Assembly (NCBI RefSeq): GCF_042650605.1 | Contig: NZ_JBHSBN010000024.1 | Span: 1-64,000, forward strand | Length of the DNA stretch: 64,000 nt | From: Micromonospora_J zhanjiangensis | Lineage (GTDB): Bacteria > Actinomycetota > Actinomycetes > Mycobacteriales > Micromonosporaceae | Direction of reading: 5' to 3' | Part shown: one piece after another, positions 32,538 to 41,605 of the stretch | Layout: each line of letters starts with the position of its first letter | Numbering within the stretch: position 1 is the stretch's first letter | Notes under the pieces: generated by a model | What the model saw: only the letters and a program-made list of their open reading frames with translations | Told to the model about the DNA's origin: nothing | Databases searched by the model: none | Position numbers and translations under genes: made by a program

Positions 32538-34047
32538 CCTGAGCCTGGGCTCGTGGACCGGACGCCGGGCCCGGATGTCCCCGGACCGGGTCGCCGTGGC
32601 GTACGGGGATCGCGAGTGGACGTACGCCGACCTGCACGAGCGGACCGGTCGGGTGGCGGCCGCGCTGGCCGGTCTCGGCGTCGGGCCGGCCGACCGGGTC
32701 GCCTACCTGGGCCCCAACCATCCGGCGTTCCTGGAGACGCTGTTCGGCACCGCGCGCCTCGGCGCCACCTTCGTGCCGCTCAACTGGCGGCTGGCGGTGC
32801 CGGAACTCGTCCACATCCTGCGCGACAGCGGCGCCCGGGTGCTGGTCGCCGGGGCGGACCAGGAACCGGCCGCGACCCGGCTACGGGAGCTGCTCGACAT
32901 CCGTACGGTGCTGGTCGGGGCGGCCTACGAGGGGCTGCTCGCCGCCGCGGGAGCGCCGCCGGAGGCGACCGTCGACGGCACCGCGCCCTGCCTGATCCTC
33001 TACACCTCCGGCACCACCGGCCGGCCCAAGGGGGCCGTGCTGACCCACGACAACGTCACCTGGAACTGTCTCAACCTGCTGCTCGACGTCGACCTGGCCG
33101 CCGACGAGGTGACCCTGGTGGTGGCGCCCATGTTCCACGTGGCGGCGCTCAACCAGACCGTGCTGCCCACCCTGCTCAAGGGCGGTCGGGTGCTGCTCGT
33201 CCCGTCCTTCGACCCGCAACGGTGCCTGGAGCTGATCGCCCGGCACCGGGTCACGTACCTGTTCGGGGTGCCGACCATGTTCCGGGCCATGACCCGGGCG
33301 CCGGGCTGGCCCACCGCGGACCTGTCGTCGGTCCGTTCGGCGATCTGCGGCGGGGCGCCGGTGCCGGTGGCGGTGATCGCGGACTACCAGGCGCGCGGGG
33401 TGACCTTCATGCAGGGCTACGGCCTCACCGAGGCGTCCCCCGGGGTGCTCATGCTGCGCCGCGAGTACAGCGCCAGCAAGGCCGGCGCCGCCGGCACGCC
33501 GGTGTTCTTCGGCGACGTCCGCCTCGTCCGACCGGACGGCCGGCCGGCCGCCCCCGGCGAGCCGGGCGAGATCCTGGTACGCGGACCCACCGTGATGGCC
33601 GGCTACTGGGGGCTGGCGGCGGAGACGGCCCGGACGGTGACCGCCGACGGCTGGCTGCACACCGGGGACGTCGGCGTCGCCGACGAGGAGGGCTTCGTCA
33701 CCGTCCGGGACCGCACCAAGGACGTCATCATCTCCGGTGGGGAGAACATCTACCCGGCCGAGGTGGAGGACGCGCTGTACCGGCACCCGGCGGTGGCCGA
33801 GTGCGCGGTCATCGGCGTACCCGACGCGCACTGGGGCGAGGTGGGCCGGGCGGTCGTCGTGGCCCGTACCGGCGCCGAGCCGGAGCCGGCCGAACTGCTC
33901 GACTTCCTCGCCGACCGGATCGCCCGGTTCAAGGTGCCCAAGTCGGTGGTCTTCACCGACGTCCTCCCGCGTACCGCCTCCGGCAAGGTGGTCAAGAGTG
34001 ATCTGCGGGCCCGGTTCGGTCCGGGCCGGAAGGAGACAGCCCCGTGA
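32530..34047 (+). CDS. acyl-CoA ligase (AMP-binding, ANL family)
   Basis: 505 residues from an ATG overlapping the amidohydrolase gene by 8 bases. ATP/AMP motifs are complete: LILYTSGTTGRPKGA (about 156-170), GYGLTEASPG, GWLHTGDVG and the hinge after RDRTKD. The C-terminal catalytic Lys is in RTASGKVVKSDL. It activates a carboxylic acid to its CoA thioester via the acyl-AMP. The overall type is the fatty/aromatic acid-CoA ligase group. In this operon it probably acts on the imported acid, and its product is the likely PaaX effector. Confidence 0.93.
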   Translation: MPDLSLGSWTGRRARMSPDRVAVAYGDREWTYADLHERTGRVAAALAGLGVGPADRVAYLGPNHPAFLETLFGTARLGATFVPLNWRLAVPELVHILRDSGARVLVAGADQEPAATRLRELLDIRTVLVGAAYEGLLAAAGAPPEATVDGTAPCLILYTSGTTGRPKGAVLTHDNVTWNCLNLLLDVDLAADEVTLVVAPMFHVAALNQTVLPTLLKGGRVLLVPSFDPQRCLELIARHRVTYLFGVPTMFRAMTRAPGWPTADLSSVRSAICGGAPVPVAVIADYQARGVTFMQGYGLTEASPGVLMLRREYSASKAGAAGTPVFFGDVRLVRPDGRPAAPGEPGEILVRGPTVMAGYWGLAAETARTVTADGWLHTGDVGVADEEGFVTVRDRTKDVIISGGENIYPAEVEDALYRHPAVAECAVIGVPDAHWGEVGRAVVVARTGAEPEPAELLDFLADRIARFKVPKSVVFTDVLPRTASGKVVKSDLRARFGPGRKETAP

Positions 34048-34499
34048 CGACCACCGTCAGCGGCCTCGACGAACTGCGTGGCCTGGCCGGCGCCGAACTC
34101 GGCCCGAGCGGCTGGCTCGACGTCACCCAGGACCGGGTGAACACCTTCGCCGAGGCCACCGGTGACTACCAGTGGATCCACGTGGACACCGAACGGGCGA
34201 AGGACGGACCGTTCGGCGGCACCATCGCGCACGGCTACCTGACGCTTGCGCTGGTCATTCCGCTCTGGAGCGAGCTGCTGCGGGTGGATGGTGTCGGCAT
34301 GGCGATCAACTACGGGCTCAACCGGCTGCGCTTCCCGGCGCCGGTGCCGACCGGCTCCCGGGTCCGGCTGTCCGCCCGGGTCGTCTCGGCCGAGGACGTG
34401 CCCGGCGGCGTGCAGCTCACCGTCGACCTCACCGTCGAGCGGGACGGCGGCGACAAGCCCGCGGCGGTGGCCCAGGCCGTCTACCGCTACCACGCCTGA
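34044..34499 (+). CDS. MaoC-like (R)-enoyl-CoA hydratase
   Basis: 151 residues from a GTG overlapping the ligase stop by four bases. The hot-dog fold with hydratase-2 motif is clear: the catalytic Asp/His in TGDYQWIHVD and the GGTIAHGYLTLAL helix. The family hydrates 2-enoyl-CoA to (R)-3-hydroxyacyl-CoA. Together with the SDR this would give a short beta-oxidation-like sequence. It is the last gene of the operon; the next gene converges 32 bases away. Confidence 0.92.
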   Translation: MTTTVSGLDELRGLAGAELGPSGWLDVTQDRVNTFAEATGDYQWIHVDTERAKDGPFGGTIAHGYLTLALVIPLWSELLRVDGVGMAINYGLNRLRFPAPVPTGSRVRLSARVVSAEDVPGGVQLTVDLTVERDGGDKPAAVAQAVYRYHA

Positions 34500-34530
34500 G
34501 CCCGCGCCGCCGCGTTGTCGGCCGGTCCGG

Positions 34531-35388
34531 TCACCGCTCGGCCACCGCCGGCGTGTCCGCGACCGACCCGTCGGCGCTCAGCAGGGTGACTCCGGTGCGT
34601 TCGTCGACGACGGCCACCCGGACGGCGTCCGGCTGGTACGTCCGCAGCGGCACCGCGAACACCGCCGTGGCCGTACGCCCCTGGTAGCGCGCGGCGTAGC
34701 CGACCATCCGCCAGCCCTCGTCGTCCCAGTGCTCGAGTACGTCGGAACTGAGCAGGTGGGCGACCCGCCGGTAGGCCGCGCTCTGCTGCAGCTGCTGCAC
34801 CGCGAACAGCAGCGGCACGCCGGAGCCGCCCCGCAACGGGTGGGTCAGCGCGGCTCGGAACCGGCGCAACGGGAGCAGCCAGACCGGATCCAGCTCGGCC
34901 GAGAGGACCACCACCGCCGCCGCCTCGACCAGCAGCACGGCACCGGCGGCGGCCGGCCGGTCGACGAGGGCGGACAGCCAACCGCCGGTGGCCCCGACGG
35001 CGGCCAGACCGGCGAGCACCAGCAGTCCCGCCCGGACGAAGCCGCGCCACCCGACCGGGGTCCGGTGGGCGCTCAGGCACCCGCAGGACGATTCGGGGGC
35101 CACCGTCCTGGCGTACCCGAGGTAGCCGAGGAAGCCGACGCAGAGCGCGGTGGCCGCGACGGCCTCGACGCGCAGAGCGGGTGGCAGCACGAGCAGCGCG
35201 CCGAGGGTCAGCTCCACGCCGCCGAGCAGGCGGTAGGCGGGTACCACCCGTCGCTCGCCGACGAGTGAGGTCAGTGCCGACCGGCGGGCGCTCGTGCCGG
35301 CGTGCCGGCTGAAGAGCTTGTTCGTGGCGGCCCAGACCAGCACGGCGCCGAGGAACAGGGGTTGCACCGCCGCGATCAACGGGAACAT
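34531..35388 (-). CDS. MauE/DoxX-like redox membrane protein
   Basis: 285 residues from an ATG at 35388. Four or five spans cover residues 5-180 (PLFLGAVLVWAATNKLFS, GGVELTLGALLVLPPAL and others). After the third span there is a Cys pair, SSCGCLSAH, typical of MauE-like proteins. A soluble C-terminal part of about 100 residues follows. MauE is needed for disulfide formation in methylamine dehydrogenase light chain. Here the two upstream genes encode a Cys-rich protein and a Tat-exported protein, so a role in their oxidative folding is likely. No MauD thiol oxidoreductase is present. Confidence 0.85.
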   Translation of the reverse strand: MFPLIAAVQPLFLGAVLVWAATNKLFSRHAGTSARRSALTSLVGERRVVPAYRLLGGVELTLGALLVLPPALRVEAVAATALCVGFLGYLGYARTVAPESSCGCLSAHRTPVGWRGFVRAGLLVLAGLAAVGATGGWLSALVDRPAAAGAVLLVEAAAVVVLSAELDPVWLLPLRRFRAALTHPLRGGSGVPLLFAVQQLQQSAAYRRVAHLLSSDVLEHWDDEGWRMVGYAARYQGRTATAVFAVPLRTYQPDAVRVAVVDERTGVTLLSADGSVADTPAVAER

Positions 35389-35466
35389 CGGGATTGCCTC
35401 CTCGTACCGGGTGAGCGGTGGACACCGGGTGGGTGCCGTGCGGCACCCACCCGGCGCGCGGGGTGT

Positions 35467-36069
35467 CTACGCGGCCGCGTAGACGGTCGCGATGTCGATC
35501 TCGTTAGTGTCGGGGTGCCAGGCCCCGATCACCTGGACGTGTTTGCCGACCTTCAGCAGCGACAGGTCCGACACGGCGGGGGTGCCGTTGTAGACGGCGG
35601 CACTGCGGTCGGGCACCACGTGTCCGACGATCCGCTTGCCCTTGTGGTCGAGGTGGAGCACGTTCCGGCCGACCGAGGCGATGTGGGCGTGCAGGTTCAC
35701 GATGTTCACCCAGATCGAGTCGGCGGCGAGCGTGCCGTCGGGCAGGCGTACGCCGCGGGCGTACATCCCGTCACCGATGGCGATCCGGTCGAACGTGGTG
35801 GGTGCGAGCTTCCAGATGCTGGTGCCGTCGGTGACCCGGATCGAGTGCAGGACGGTGTCCGAGCCGGTGACGAAGAGCATGCTTCCGCTGATCTTGCTGA
35901 TCCGGCCCTCGGCGAAGTTCGGGTCTGGCGCGCCGGGTTCGACGCTCAGCGGTTCGGCGGCGAAGGCGGCCTCCGGGGCCAGCGAGCCGAGCGTGGTGGC
36001 GCCGACGACGCCGGCGCCGCCGAGGACGGCGGTGGTGAGCAGTCGGCGGCGGTCGATGGTGGTGTCCAT
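35467..36069 (-). CDS. Tat-exported protein linked to MauE
   Basis: 200 residues from an ATG at 36069. A Tat-like signal (TIDRRRLLTTAVLGGAGVVG) ends near AFAAEP at about 37. The mature part of about 160 residues is beta-rich with alternating hydrophobics (GRISKISGSMLFVTGSD, ADSIWVNIVNLHAHIASVG, GKHVQVIGAWHPDTNEIDIA), suggesting a DUF5666/OB-like beta barrel. It has no Cys and no obvious catalytic motif. It lies 14 bases downstream of the Cys-rich protein gene and could carry that signal-less partner through the Tat pore. Confidence 0.75.
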   Translation of the reverse strand: MDTTIDRRRLLTTAVLGGAGVVGATTLGSLAPEAAFAAEPLSVEPGAPDPNFAEGRISKISGSMLFVTGSDTVLHSIRVTDGTSIWKLAPTTFDRIAIGDGMYARGVRLPDGTLAADSIWVNIVNLHAHIASVGRNVLHLDHKGKRIVGHVVPDRSAAVYNGTPAVSDLSLLKVGKHVQVIGAWHPDTNEIDIATVYAAA

Positions 36070-36083
36070 GGGATGACCTCCGG

Positions 36084-36494
36084 TCAGACGGTGTCGACTG
36101 AGCAGGGCCGCAGGCCCGCGGACAGGCTGGCGATCGCGCTGTAGGCGGACGGGGTCAGGTCGATGATGCGGTTGGTGCCGCACGCCGACCCGCAGCAGGT
36201 CTTCTCGCCGCACCACAGGTCGGTCTGCGGACCGCAGTCGGCGATCGTGGTGCCGACCCTCGAGCCGTTGCAGAGGTTGGTGGTGTAGTGCCGGAAACCA
36301 CAGGTGCGGCGGGACATGTTGATGCCGCACTTGTCCGGTCGGGTGATCGCGTAACAGGCGTCCGAGGCGTTCGGCCAGGCGTGCTGGTAGTTGCCGGACT
36401 TGCAGGTACCACAGGCGCCGCCGCCGGTCGTACTGCACGGACCCCAGGCGCTGCCACAGCAGAACCAGGACACCTCACCCAGTACAGCCGCCAT
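36084..36494 (-). CDS. Cys-rich protein resembling methylamine dehydrogenase light chain
   Basis: 136 residues from an ATG at 36494 with GGGAGG six bases upstream. Fifteen Cys residues are spread over the chain, including CC pairs (WFCCGSAWGPC, KTCCGSACG) and CxxC (ACGTC). Several Trp residues are present. CGINMSRRTCGF is reminiscent of the CGYNVSGRC segment of methylamine dehydrogenase light chain, whose six disulfides and Trp-derived cofactor need MauE. Here MauE is encoded two genes downstream, but no heavy chain is seen. No signal peptide is present. Homology is suggested by pattern and context, not proven. Confidence 0.7.
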   Translation of the reverse strand: MAAVLGEVSWFCCGSAWGPCSTTGGGACGTCKSGNYQHAWPNASDACYAITRPDKCGINMSRRTCGFRHYTTNLCNGSRVGTTIADCGPQTDLWCGEKTCCGSACGTNRIIDLTPSAYSAIASLSAGLRPCSVDTV

Positions 36495-36713
36495 GGGTTG
36501 CCTCCCTTCGGGGGGTTGGAGGAACCAACGTGATTGAAAGTGATGAATATTGTCAGCGACAGAAATCGCCAAAGTCAACACTTTCGATGCAGGTTTCCTA
36601 CGCACCCGGGCCAGTGAACGTGAGACGGCGATGCTCACGCGAGGCAGCACAGAGCCGGCGCGGGTCGACAAGGACATCCACGCCGGTGACGGTCGAGCGG
36701 GTGAGGGGTGCGG

Positions 36714-39700
36714 TCAGTCGTCCGGCAGCCCGTGCTCCTCGCGGAGCGCCCGGGCCTCCGCGGTGCGGCCCAGCCGTTCCAGGGTGGCGGTCAACAGCCA
36801 GGCGGCCCGGCCAGCCAACGGCCCGCCGACGGGCAACCCGCCGAGCACGGTACGCAGCAACCGCTCCGCGTCGTCCGGACGGTCGGTCCGCAGCAGCAGT
36901 TCACCGGCGAGCAGTTCGGCCTGGGCCGCCTCCGCGAACGCACCGATCGACCGCAGCCGGTCCGGCACCCCGGCCAGCCGGTCGAGGGCCTCGGTGAGTC
37001 GTTCGTCGCCGGTCAGCACGCGGGCGACGATGTCGGCGGCCAGCGCCACCTCGTAGGTCACCACCGGCGGCTCGTCCGGCTGGCCGGCGAGCGCCGCCAC
37101 GGCCCGGTCCACCACCTCGACCGCGGCCAGCGCCGCCGGTAGGTCACCGGACCAGAACAGGGCGGCCGTCTCCCGGCGCCGGGCCCGTAGCTCCTCGACC
37201 GGCAACCCGGCCAGCCGGTACGCCGTCGCCGCCGCCGCGAACCGCTGTGCCGCCAGCACGTCGCGATCGGCGTCGTACAGGATCCCACCGGCCTCCTCCA
37301 GCACCTGGGCCCGGTGCGGCAGGTTGTCCGGGCCGTCCAGGTTGTCGGCGAGCCGGTCCAGCAGGGCGAGCGCGGGTTCGGTGTCGCCGAGCCGCTCGTA
37401 GACGCCGGCCAGCAGGTGCCGGCACCGGTCGGCCTCGGCCTGGGCGCCCAGCCGGTCGAGCCCGAGCACCGCCTCCTCCGCCACCTCGGCCGCCTCGCTC
37501 AACCGGCCCGCGGCCTGGTAGGCGTTCGCCAGTTCCCAGCGCAGGAAGGCGTCCCCGGGTGCCTGCTGCTCCACGCAGAGGGTGACCGCCTCGGCGTAGT
37601 CCTCGACCGCCTCGTCGGCCCGGTCGGCGGCCAGCAACGCCCGGGCGCGGGTCACCCGGGCGGGTAGCTGGACCGCGGCCGACCCGACCCGGAGCACCTC
37701 GTCGCAGTCGCGTACCGCCTCGGCCGGGTCGTCCACGGCCCGGGCGTGCGCCAGGCCGGCCGCCGCGACCAGTTCGTCGGCCGCCACCTCGCGGGCGAGC
37801 CGACGGGCCTCCGCGGCGGCCGAGCGGAACTCGTCCGGCCGGTCCAGCTGTTCGAGGACCGCGGTGCGGTGCAGTGCCACCCGGGCGGCCAGATGCGGGT
37901 CGACGGCCGCCCCGGCGGCAGCCCGATCGACCTCGGTGAGCGCCTCCGCTGCCCGGTGTGCCTGCAGCAGCGCCATCGCCAGCCGGTCCCGGGCGGCGAC
38001 CCGCTGGCGGGCGTCGCCGTGCCGGTCGAGGAACTCGACCGAACCCCGGGTCAGGGCCAACCCTTCCTCGATGTCGTCCTCGGTCATGCACAGCTGGACG
38101 CCGAGTCGGCCGGCGACCACCTGCGCCCGTACCTCGTCCGGCAGGTCCCGGTAGGCGGCCAGGGCGGCCCGGTTGGCCGCCACCGCCGCGGCCGGGTCAT
38201 CGGCGTCGTTGCCACGTTCGGCGGCGCGCAGTTCCAGCCGCCGGGCCGCGGCGAGCCGCGCCGGCCCGTCGCCGTCCGGCCGGTCGCCGCCGGTCTGGCC
38301 CGACCCGGGCCCGCCGTCGCCGGTCGCGTCCGGCCCGGGCCCGCCGGCATCCGGGTCCGGACCGTGCTGACCGACCGGCACGTCCGGGTCGGTGCCGAAA
38401 CGCTCGTCGTACGCCCGCAGCACCTCGGCGAAGTCGTCCGGGCGGTGTGTCTGCCAGCACGTCTCGGCCAGGTCGAGCAGTTGCTCCCGGGTGGCGTCGG
38501 CCGGGACCCGCACCGCCGGCCGGGCCGGTACGGGCGTACCCGTCCAGTCGGTCGTCCGGTCGGTCGTCCCGGACGGCGCCGGGGCGGCGGGTCGGGCCGG
38601 GCGGCGGCGCAGGCTGGCCGACAACGGCAGGTGTTCGCCCGTCGGTCCGGCGGCGAGCCGCAGGGCGACCAGCTCGGACTGGTGCGACGTGCCGTTGCGT
38701 CGGTCGAACCGCTCGGCCAGCGCGGTCGCCGTCTCGGCGAGCTCGGCGGCGAGCGTCTCCGCCGGCACCGCACCGGCCGGCCGGTCACCCGCGGCCCGCC
38801 GGTGGAGGGTCACCCCGGCACCGCCGGGAACCTGCCGCAGGGCGGCCGAGGCGCTCGCCGCGAACTGCATCGCGGCGCTCGGCGACGGTGCCCGGTCCAG
38901 CCAGTCCAGGTGCCGCTCGACGATCTCCACCGCCCGCGCCTCGTTGCCGGTGACGGTGCAGAACTCGACGTGGTCGGCGATGTCACCCAGGTCCGCGAGA
39001 TTGCCCCGCAGCCGCCGGTAGGCCTCCCGGTGCGCGTCCCGCGCGGCGTCCCGCCGGCCCGAGCGCAGGTACGGCCAGAGCAGGGCGGTGAGGATGGCCT
39101 GCGGCTGCTCGGTGCAGGTGAGTCGACCCGCCAGCACCGGCTCGGCCAGCGCCACCGCCTCGTCGTACCGGCCGGTGCGGGTCAGGTGCTCGACCTGGGT
39201 GGTCGGGTCGCAGCCGGCGCAGTCGGACAGGTCGTCGCGGGGCGTCGTCTGCCACAGCCGGTACCACCGCTCCGCGTCGTCCGTCGCGCCCAGGTGGTCG
39301 GCGACCCGGTACCGGTGCTTGTGGACCGCCTGCAGGCTGTGTCCGCCCTCCCGGTAGCGCCGTTCCATGTCGTCCAGCACCGCGTACGTGCGGTCCAGCG
39401 GCACCTCCGGGAACTTCAGCATCCCGTTGACCATGTACTTGAACGACCAGAGCAGGTTGTGCGCGTACCGCTCGTGGTAGGGCTGCGGGTCGCGGTCGAA
39501 CTCGGCCAGGCACCAGGAGAAGGTGACGAACGACTTCGCCGGCTCGCCGCCGTAGATGTACGAGGTGGTGGCGTGCATCCGGGTCGCGAAGGCGAGATGC
39601 CGGTCGGTGCCGGCGTCCACCCGGCGCAACATCTGCTCCAGCCCGGCGATCTGCCCCGCGCCGTACGGCATCGCCGCGATCTCGTGCAAGGTCCGCCACA

Positions 39701-39725
39701 GGTCGTCGTCGCCCACGTCACTCAC
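36714..39725 (-). CDS. large TPR-type protein paired with HSP90-family protein
   Basis: 1003 residues from a GTG or ATG-type start at 39725, overlapping the HSP90-family gene by 8 bases. The N-terminal 300 residues are helical with WRTLHEIAAMPYGAGQIAGL and a Cys pair (DCAGCD). A Pro/Gly/Asp-rich low-complexity linker lies at about 370-480. The C-terminal half is TPR-like helical pairs (AVEDYAEAVTLCVEQQ, AGRLSEAAEVAEEAV, GDTEPALALLDRLADN). It has no enzyme motif and no signal peptide. TPR proteins commonly bind HSP90 C-termini, so the two probably form a complex. This is an inference from coupling. Confidence 0.82.
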   Translation of the reverse strand: MSDVGDDDLWRTLHEIAAMPYGAGQIAGLEQMLRRVDAGTDRHLAFATRMHATTSYIYGGEPAKSFVTFSWCLAEFDRDPQPYHERYAHNLLWSFKYMVNGMLKFPEVPLDRTYAVLDDMERRYREGGHSLQAVHKHRYRVADHLGATDDAERWYRLWQTTPRDDLSDCAGCDPTTQVEHLTRTGRYDEAVALAEPVLAGRLTCTEQPQAILTALLWPYLRSGRRDAARDAHREAYRRLRGNLADLGDIADHVEFCTVTGNEARAVEIVERHLDWLDRAPSPSAAMQFAASASAALRQVPGGAGVTLHRRAAGDRPAGAVPAETLAAELAETATALAERFDRRNGTSHQSELVALRLAAGPTGEHLPLSASLRRRPARPAAPAPSGTTDRTTDWTGTPVPARPAVRVPADATREQLLDLAETCWQTHRPDDFAEVLRAYDERFGTDPDVPVGQHGPDPDAGGPGPDATGDGGPGSGQTGGDRPDGDGPARLAAARRLELRAAERGNDADDPAAAVAANRAALAAYRDLPDEVRAQVVAGRLGVQLCMTEDDIEEGLALTRGSVEFLDRHGDARQRVAARDRLAMALLQAHRAAEALTEVDRAAAGAAVDPHLAARVALHRTAVLEQLDRPDEFRSAAAEARRLAREVAADELVAAAGLAHARAVDDPAEAVRDCDEVLRVGSAAVQLPARVTRARALLAADRADEAVEDYAEAVTLCVEQQAPGDAFLRWELANAYQAAGRLSEAAEVAEEAVLGLDRLGAQAEADRCRHLLAGVYERLGDTEPALALLDRLADNLDGPDNLPHRAQVLEEAGGILYDADRDVLAAQRFAAAATAYRLAGLPVEELRARRRETAALFWSGDLPAALAAVEVVDRAVAALAGQPDEPPVVTYEVALAADIVARVLTGDERLTEALDRLAGVPDRLRSIGAFAEAAQAELLAGELLLRTDRPDDAERLLRTVLGGLPVGGPLAGRAAWLLTATLERLGRTAEARALREEHGLPDD

Positions 39726-41508
39726 CCCGTCCGGGTACGGCCCGGCCGAGCAGGCCGAGGAAGGAACTGTTCAGCAGCGCGGCGTCGGCCGGCCGGATCG
39801 GATGGTGGCCCAGCAGCAACGCCTGCCCGTAGAGCCCTTCCACGGCGAGCCCGACCAGCTCCGGGTCGGTGAGCGTGCTGATCCGACGCACCAGCGGGTT
39901 GCGATGGTTGAGCACCAACTGCGGCCGGTCCGGCGGCGCGCTGGACGCCAGCGCGTCGAGTACCCCGCCCCACAGCTCGTCGGCCCGGTCCCGGCTCGCG
40001 GCCAGCTGGTCGTTGAACGCGGCCGACCGGCTGACCAGGTACAGCGCCGGCAGCGACACCGGGTCGTACGCCCGCAGCACGACCTCGCAGCCGGTGCGCT
40101 CCAGGGCCCGCTGGGCCGCGCTCAGGAACGGCCGCAGGGCCAGCTCGACCCGCGGGTCGACGGTGTCGAACCGGGTGGTCAGGTCGCTGGGCTCCAACCG
40201 CTCGATCAGGATCGACCGGTCCACCGCCGGCAACCGCTCGATCAGCTCCGTGTCGTACGTGTAGCCGGCGTTGACCACCGCCAGGTCCTGCGCCGCGGCC
40301 ACCGCGGCGAGCTGACGGAACTCGTCCAGGCTGGCGGCGTACCGGATCACCCCGTGCCGTTGCCGGAACTCGGCCAGGGTGAGCGTGCCGGTGTTGGTCT
40401 CCATCGGCCACCACTGGTCCACCAGGCGCAGCATCTCGTCGTCGTGCAGGGCGAGCGCCTTGACCCCGAGGTGGTGCACCTGGAGGAACTCGGCGAGCCG
40501 GCGCGGCTCGTGCCGGGCCAACCGGACCAGCCAGCCGCGGACCTGGTCGCCGAGGGCCTCCCGGACGCCGGCCAGCAGGGTGTCCTCGTACAGCGCCTCC
40601 CGGCTGGCGGTCGGCCGCAGCTCGGTGGCGTCCACCACGCAGTGGGCGAAGAAGGCCCACTCCGGCAGCAGCCCGTCGGTGTGCTCGGCCAGCAGCATCC
40701 GCTTGAGGTAGACCCGGTGGCCGCTGCGGGCCGCCGGGTTCACCGGGGTCGGCAGGATGAACGCGGCACCGGTGAGACCGGCCTCCGGCACCGACAGCGG
40801 CAGCACGTCGAACGGGGCGTAGCCGAGGGTCTCGCGGGCGTACCGGGTCAGCGCGGCCCGGTCCGGCGGGGTCCCCGGCCGGGTCGGCCAGGGTGGCGGC
40901 CCGGCGGTGGTGACCACGTCGCCGACCCGGACGGTGACCGGCAGCAGTGAGCCGAACAGCCGGGCCAGGTCGGTGACGGTCGCGGTGGCGAACCACTGAC
41001 CGGCGTCGGGCCGCGGCACCAGCGTCACGGTGGTGCCCGGCTCGATCCGGCCGGCGCCCGGCCCGGCCGGTTCGACGGCGTACCGGCCGTCGGCGTAGCC
41101 GGTCCAGCGCACCGTCGGCTCGTCGGCGTGCCGGGTGAGCACCCGGATCTCGTCGGCGACCAGGAAACAGGAGAGCAGCCCGATGCCGAACTGGCCGAGG
41201 AAGTCGTGGCGGGAGAAGCCCAGCTCGTCCCGTTTGGAGCTGCGGCCGATGGTGGCCAGCAGTTCGTGCACCTGTCCCTCGGTCAGCCCGATCCCGCTGT
41301 CGTGCACCCGCAGCGTGCCGTCGCCGGTCAGCTCCGGCGGCTCGATCCGCACCAGCGCCGGCGCGTCCGGCTCGGTCGCGCGGCGGGCGGTGATCGCGTC
41401 CACCGCGTTCTGCAGCAGTTCACGGACGTAGACGCGGGGACTGCCGTAGAGGTGATGGCTGAGCAGGTCGACCACGCCGCGCAGGTCGACCTGGAAGGTG
41501 TGGTCCAT
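39718..41508 (-). CDS. HSP90-family (GHKL) ATPase, divergent from HtpG
   Basis: 596 residues from an ATG at 41508. The N-terminal ATPase has the Bergerat motifs: Glu/Asn in VRELLQNAVDAI, DSGIGLTEG and GQFGIGLLSCF. The middle domain carries the catalytic-loop Arg region (YLKRMLLAEH and RPTASREALYED). At 596 residues it is slightly shorter than HtpG and its C-terminus lacks an MEEVD-like tail. It is co-transcribed with the overlapping TPR gene. This HSP90-like/TPR arrangement occurs in several actinobacteria. Its clients are unknown. Confidence 0.9.
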   Translation of the reverse strand: MDHTFQVDLRGVVDLLSHHLYGSPRVYVRELLQNAVDAITARRATEPDAPALVRIEPPELTGDGTLRVHDSGIGLTEGQVHELLATIGRSSKRDELGFSRHDFLGQFGIGLLSCFLVADEIRVLTRHADEPTVRWTGYADGRYAVEPAGPGAGRIEPGTTVTLVPRPDAGQWFATATVTDLARLFGSLLPVTVRVGDVVTTAGPPPWPTRPGTPPDRAALTRYARETLGYAPFDVLPLSVPEAGLTGAAFILPTPVNPAARSGHRVYLKRMLLAEHTDGLLPEWAFFAHCVVDATELRPTASREALYEDTLLAGVREALGDQVRGWLVRLARHEPRRLAEFLQVHHLGVKALALHDDEMLRLVDQWWPMETNTGTLTLAEFRQRHGVIRYAASLDEFRQLAAVAAAQDLAVVNAGYTYDTELIERLPAVDRSILIERLEPSDLTTRFDTVDPRVELALRPFLSAAQRALERTGCEVVLRAYDPVSLPALYLVSRSAAFNDQLAASRDRADELWGGVLDALASSAPPDRPQLVLNHRNPLVRRISTLTDPELVGLAVEGLYGQALLLGHHPIRPADAALLNSSFLGLLGRAVPGRGE

Positions 41509-41605
41509 GTCCGCGCGCTCTCCCCAGGTGCCGGTTGCCGGGGAACACCGTACCGGTGAGCACCGACGGGCGGGTGCCGGTCCCCGGCCGGTGGCGCGGC
41601 CGGGA

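Noticed and set aside
25786..34499. Ordinary branched-chain amino acid uptake operon
   Set aside because: The overlapping SDR, amidohydrolase, acyl-CoA ligase and MaoC genes, and PaaX rather than Lrp-type control, argue for an organic-acid pathway.
39556..40950. Plus-strand open frames across the HSP90/TPR genes
   Set aside because: They are Arg/Gln/Val-rich shadows opposite strongly conserved GHKL ATPase motifs on the minus strand.
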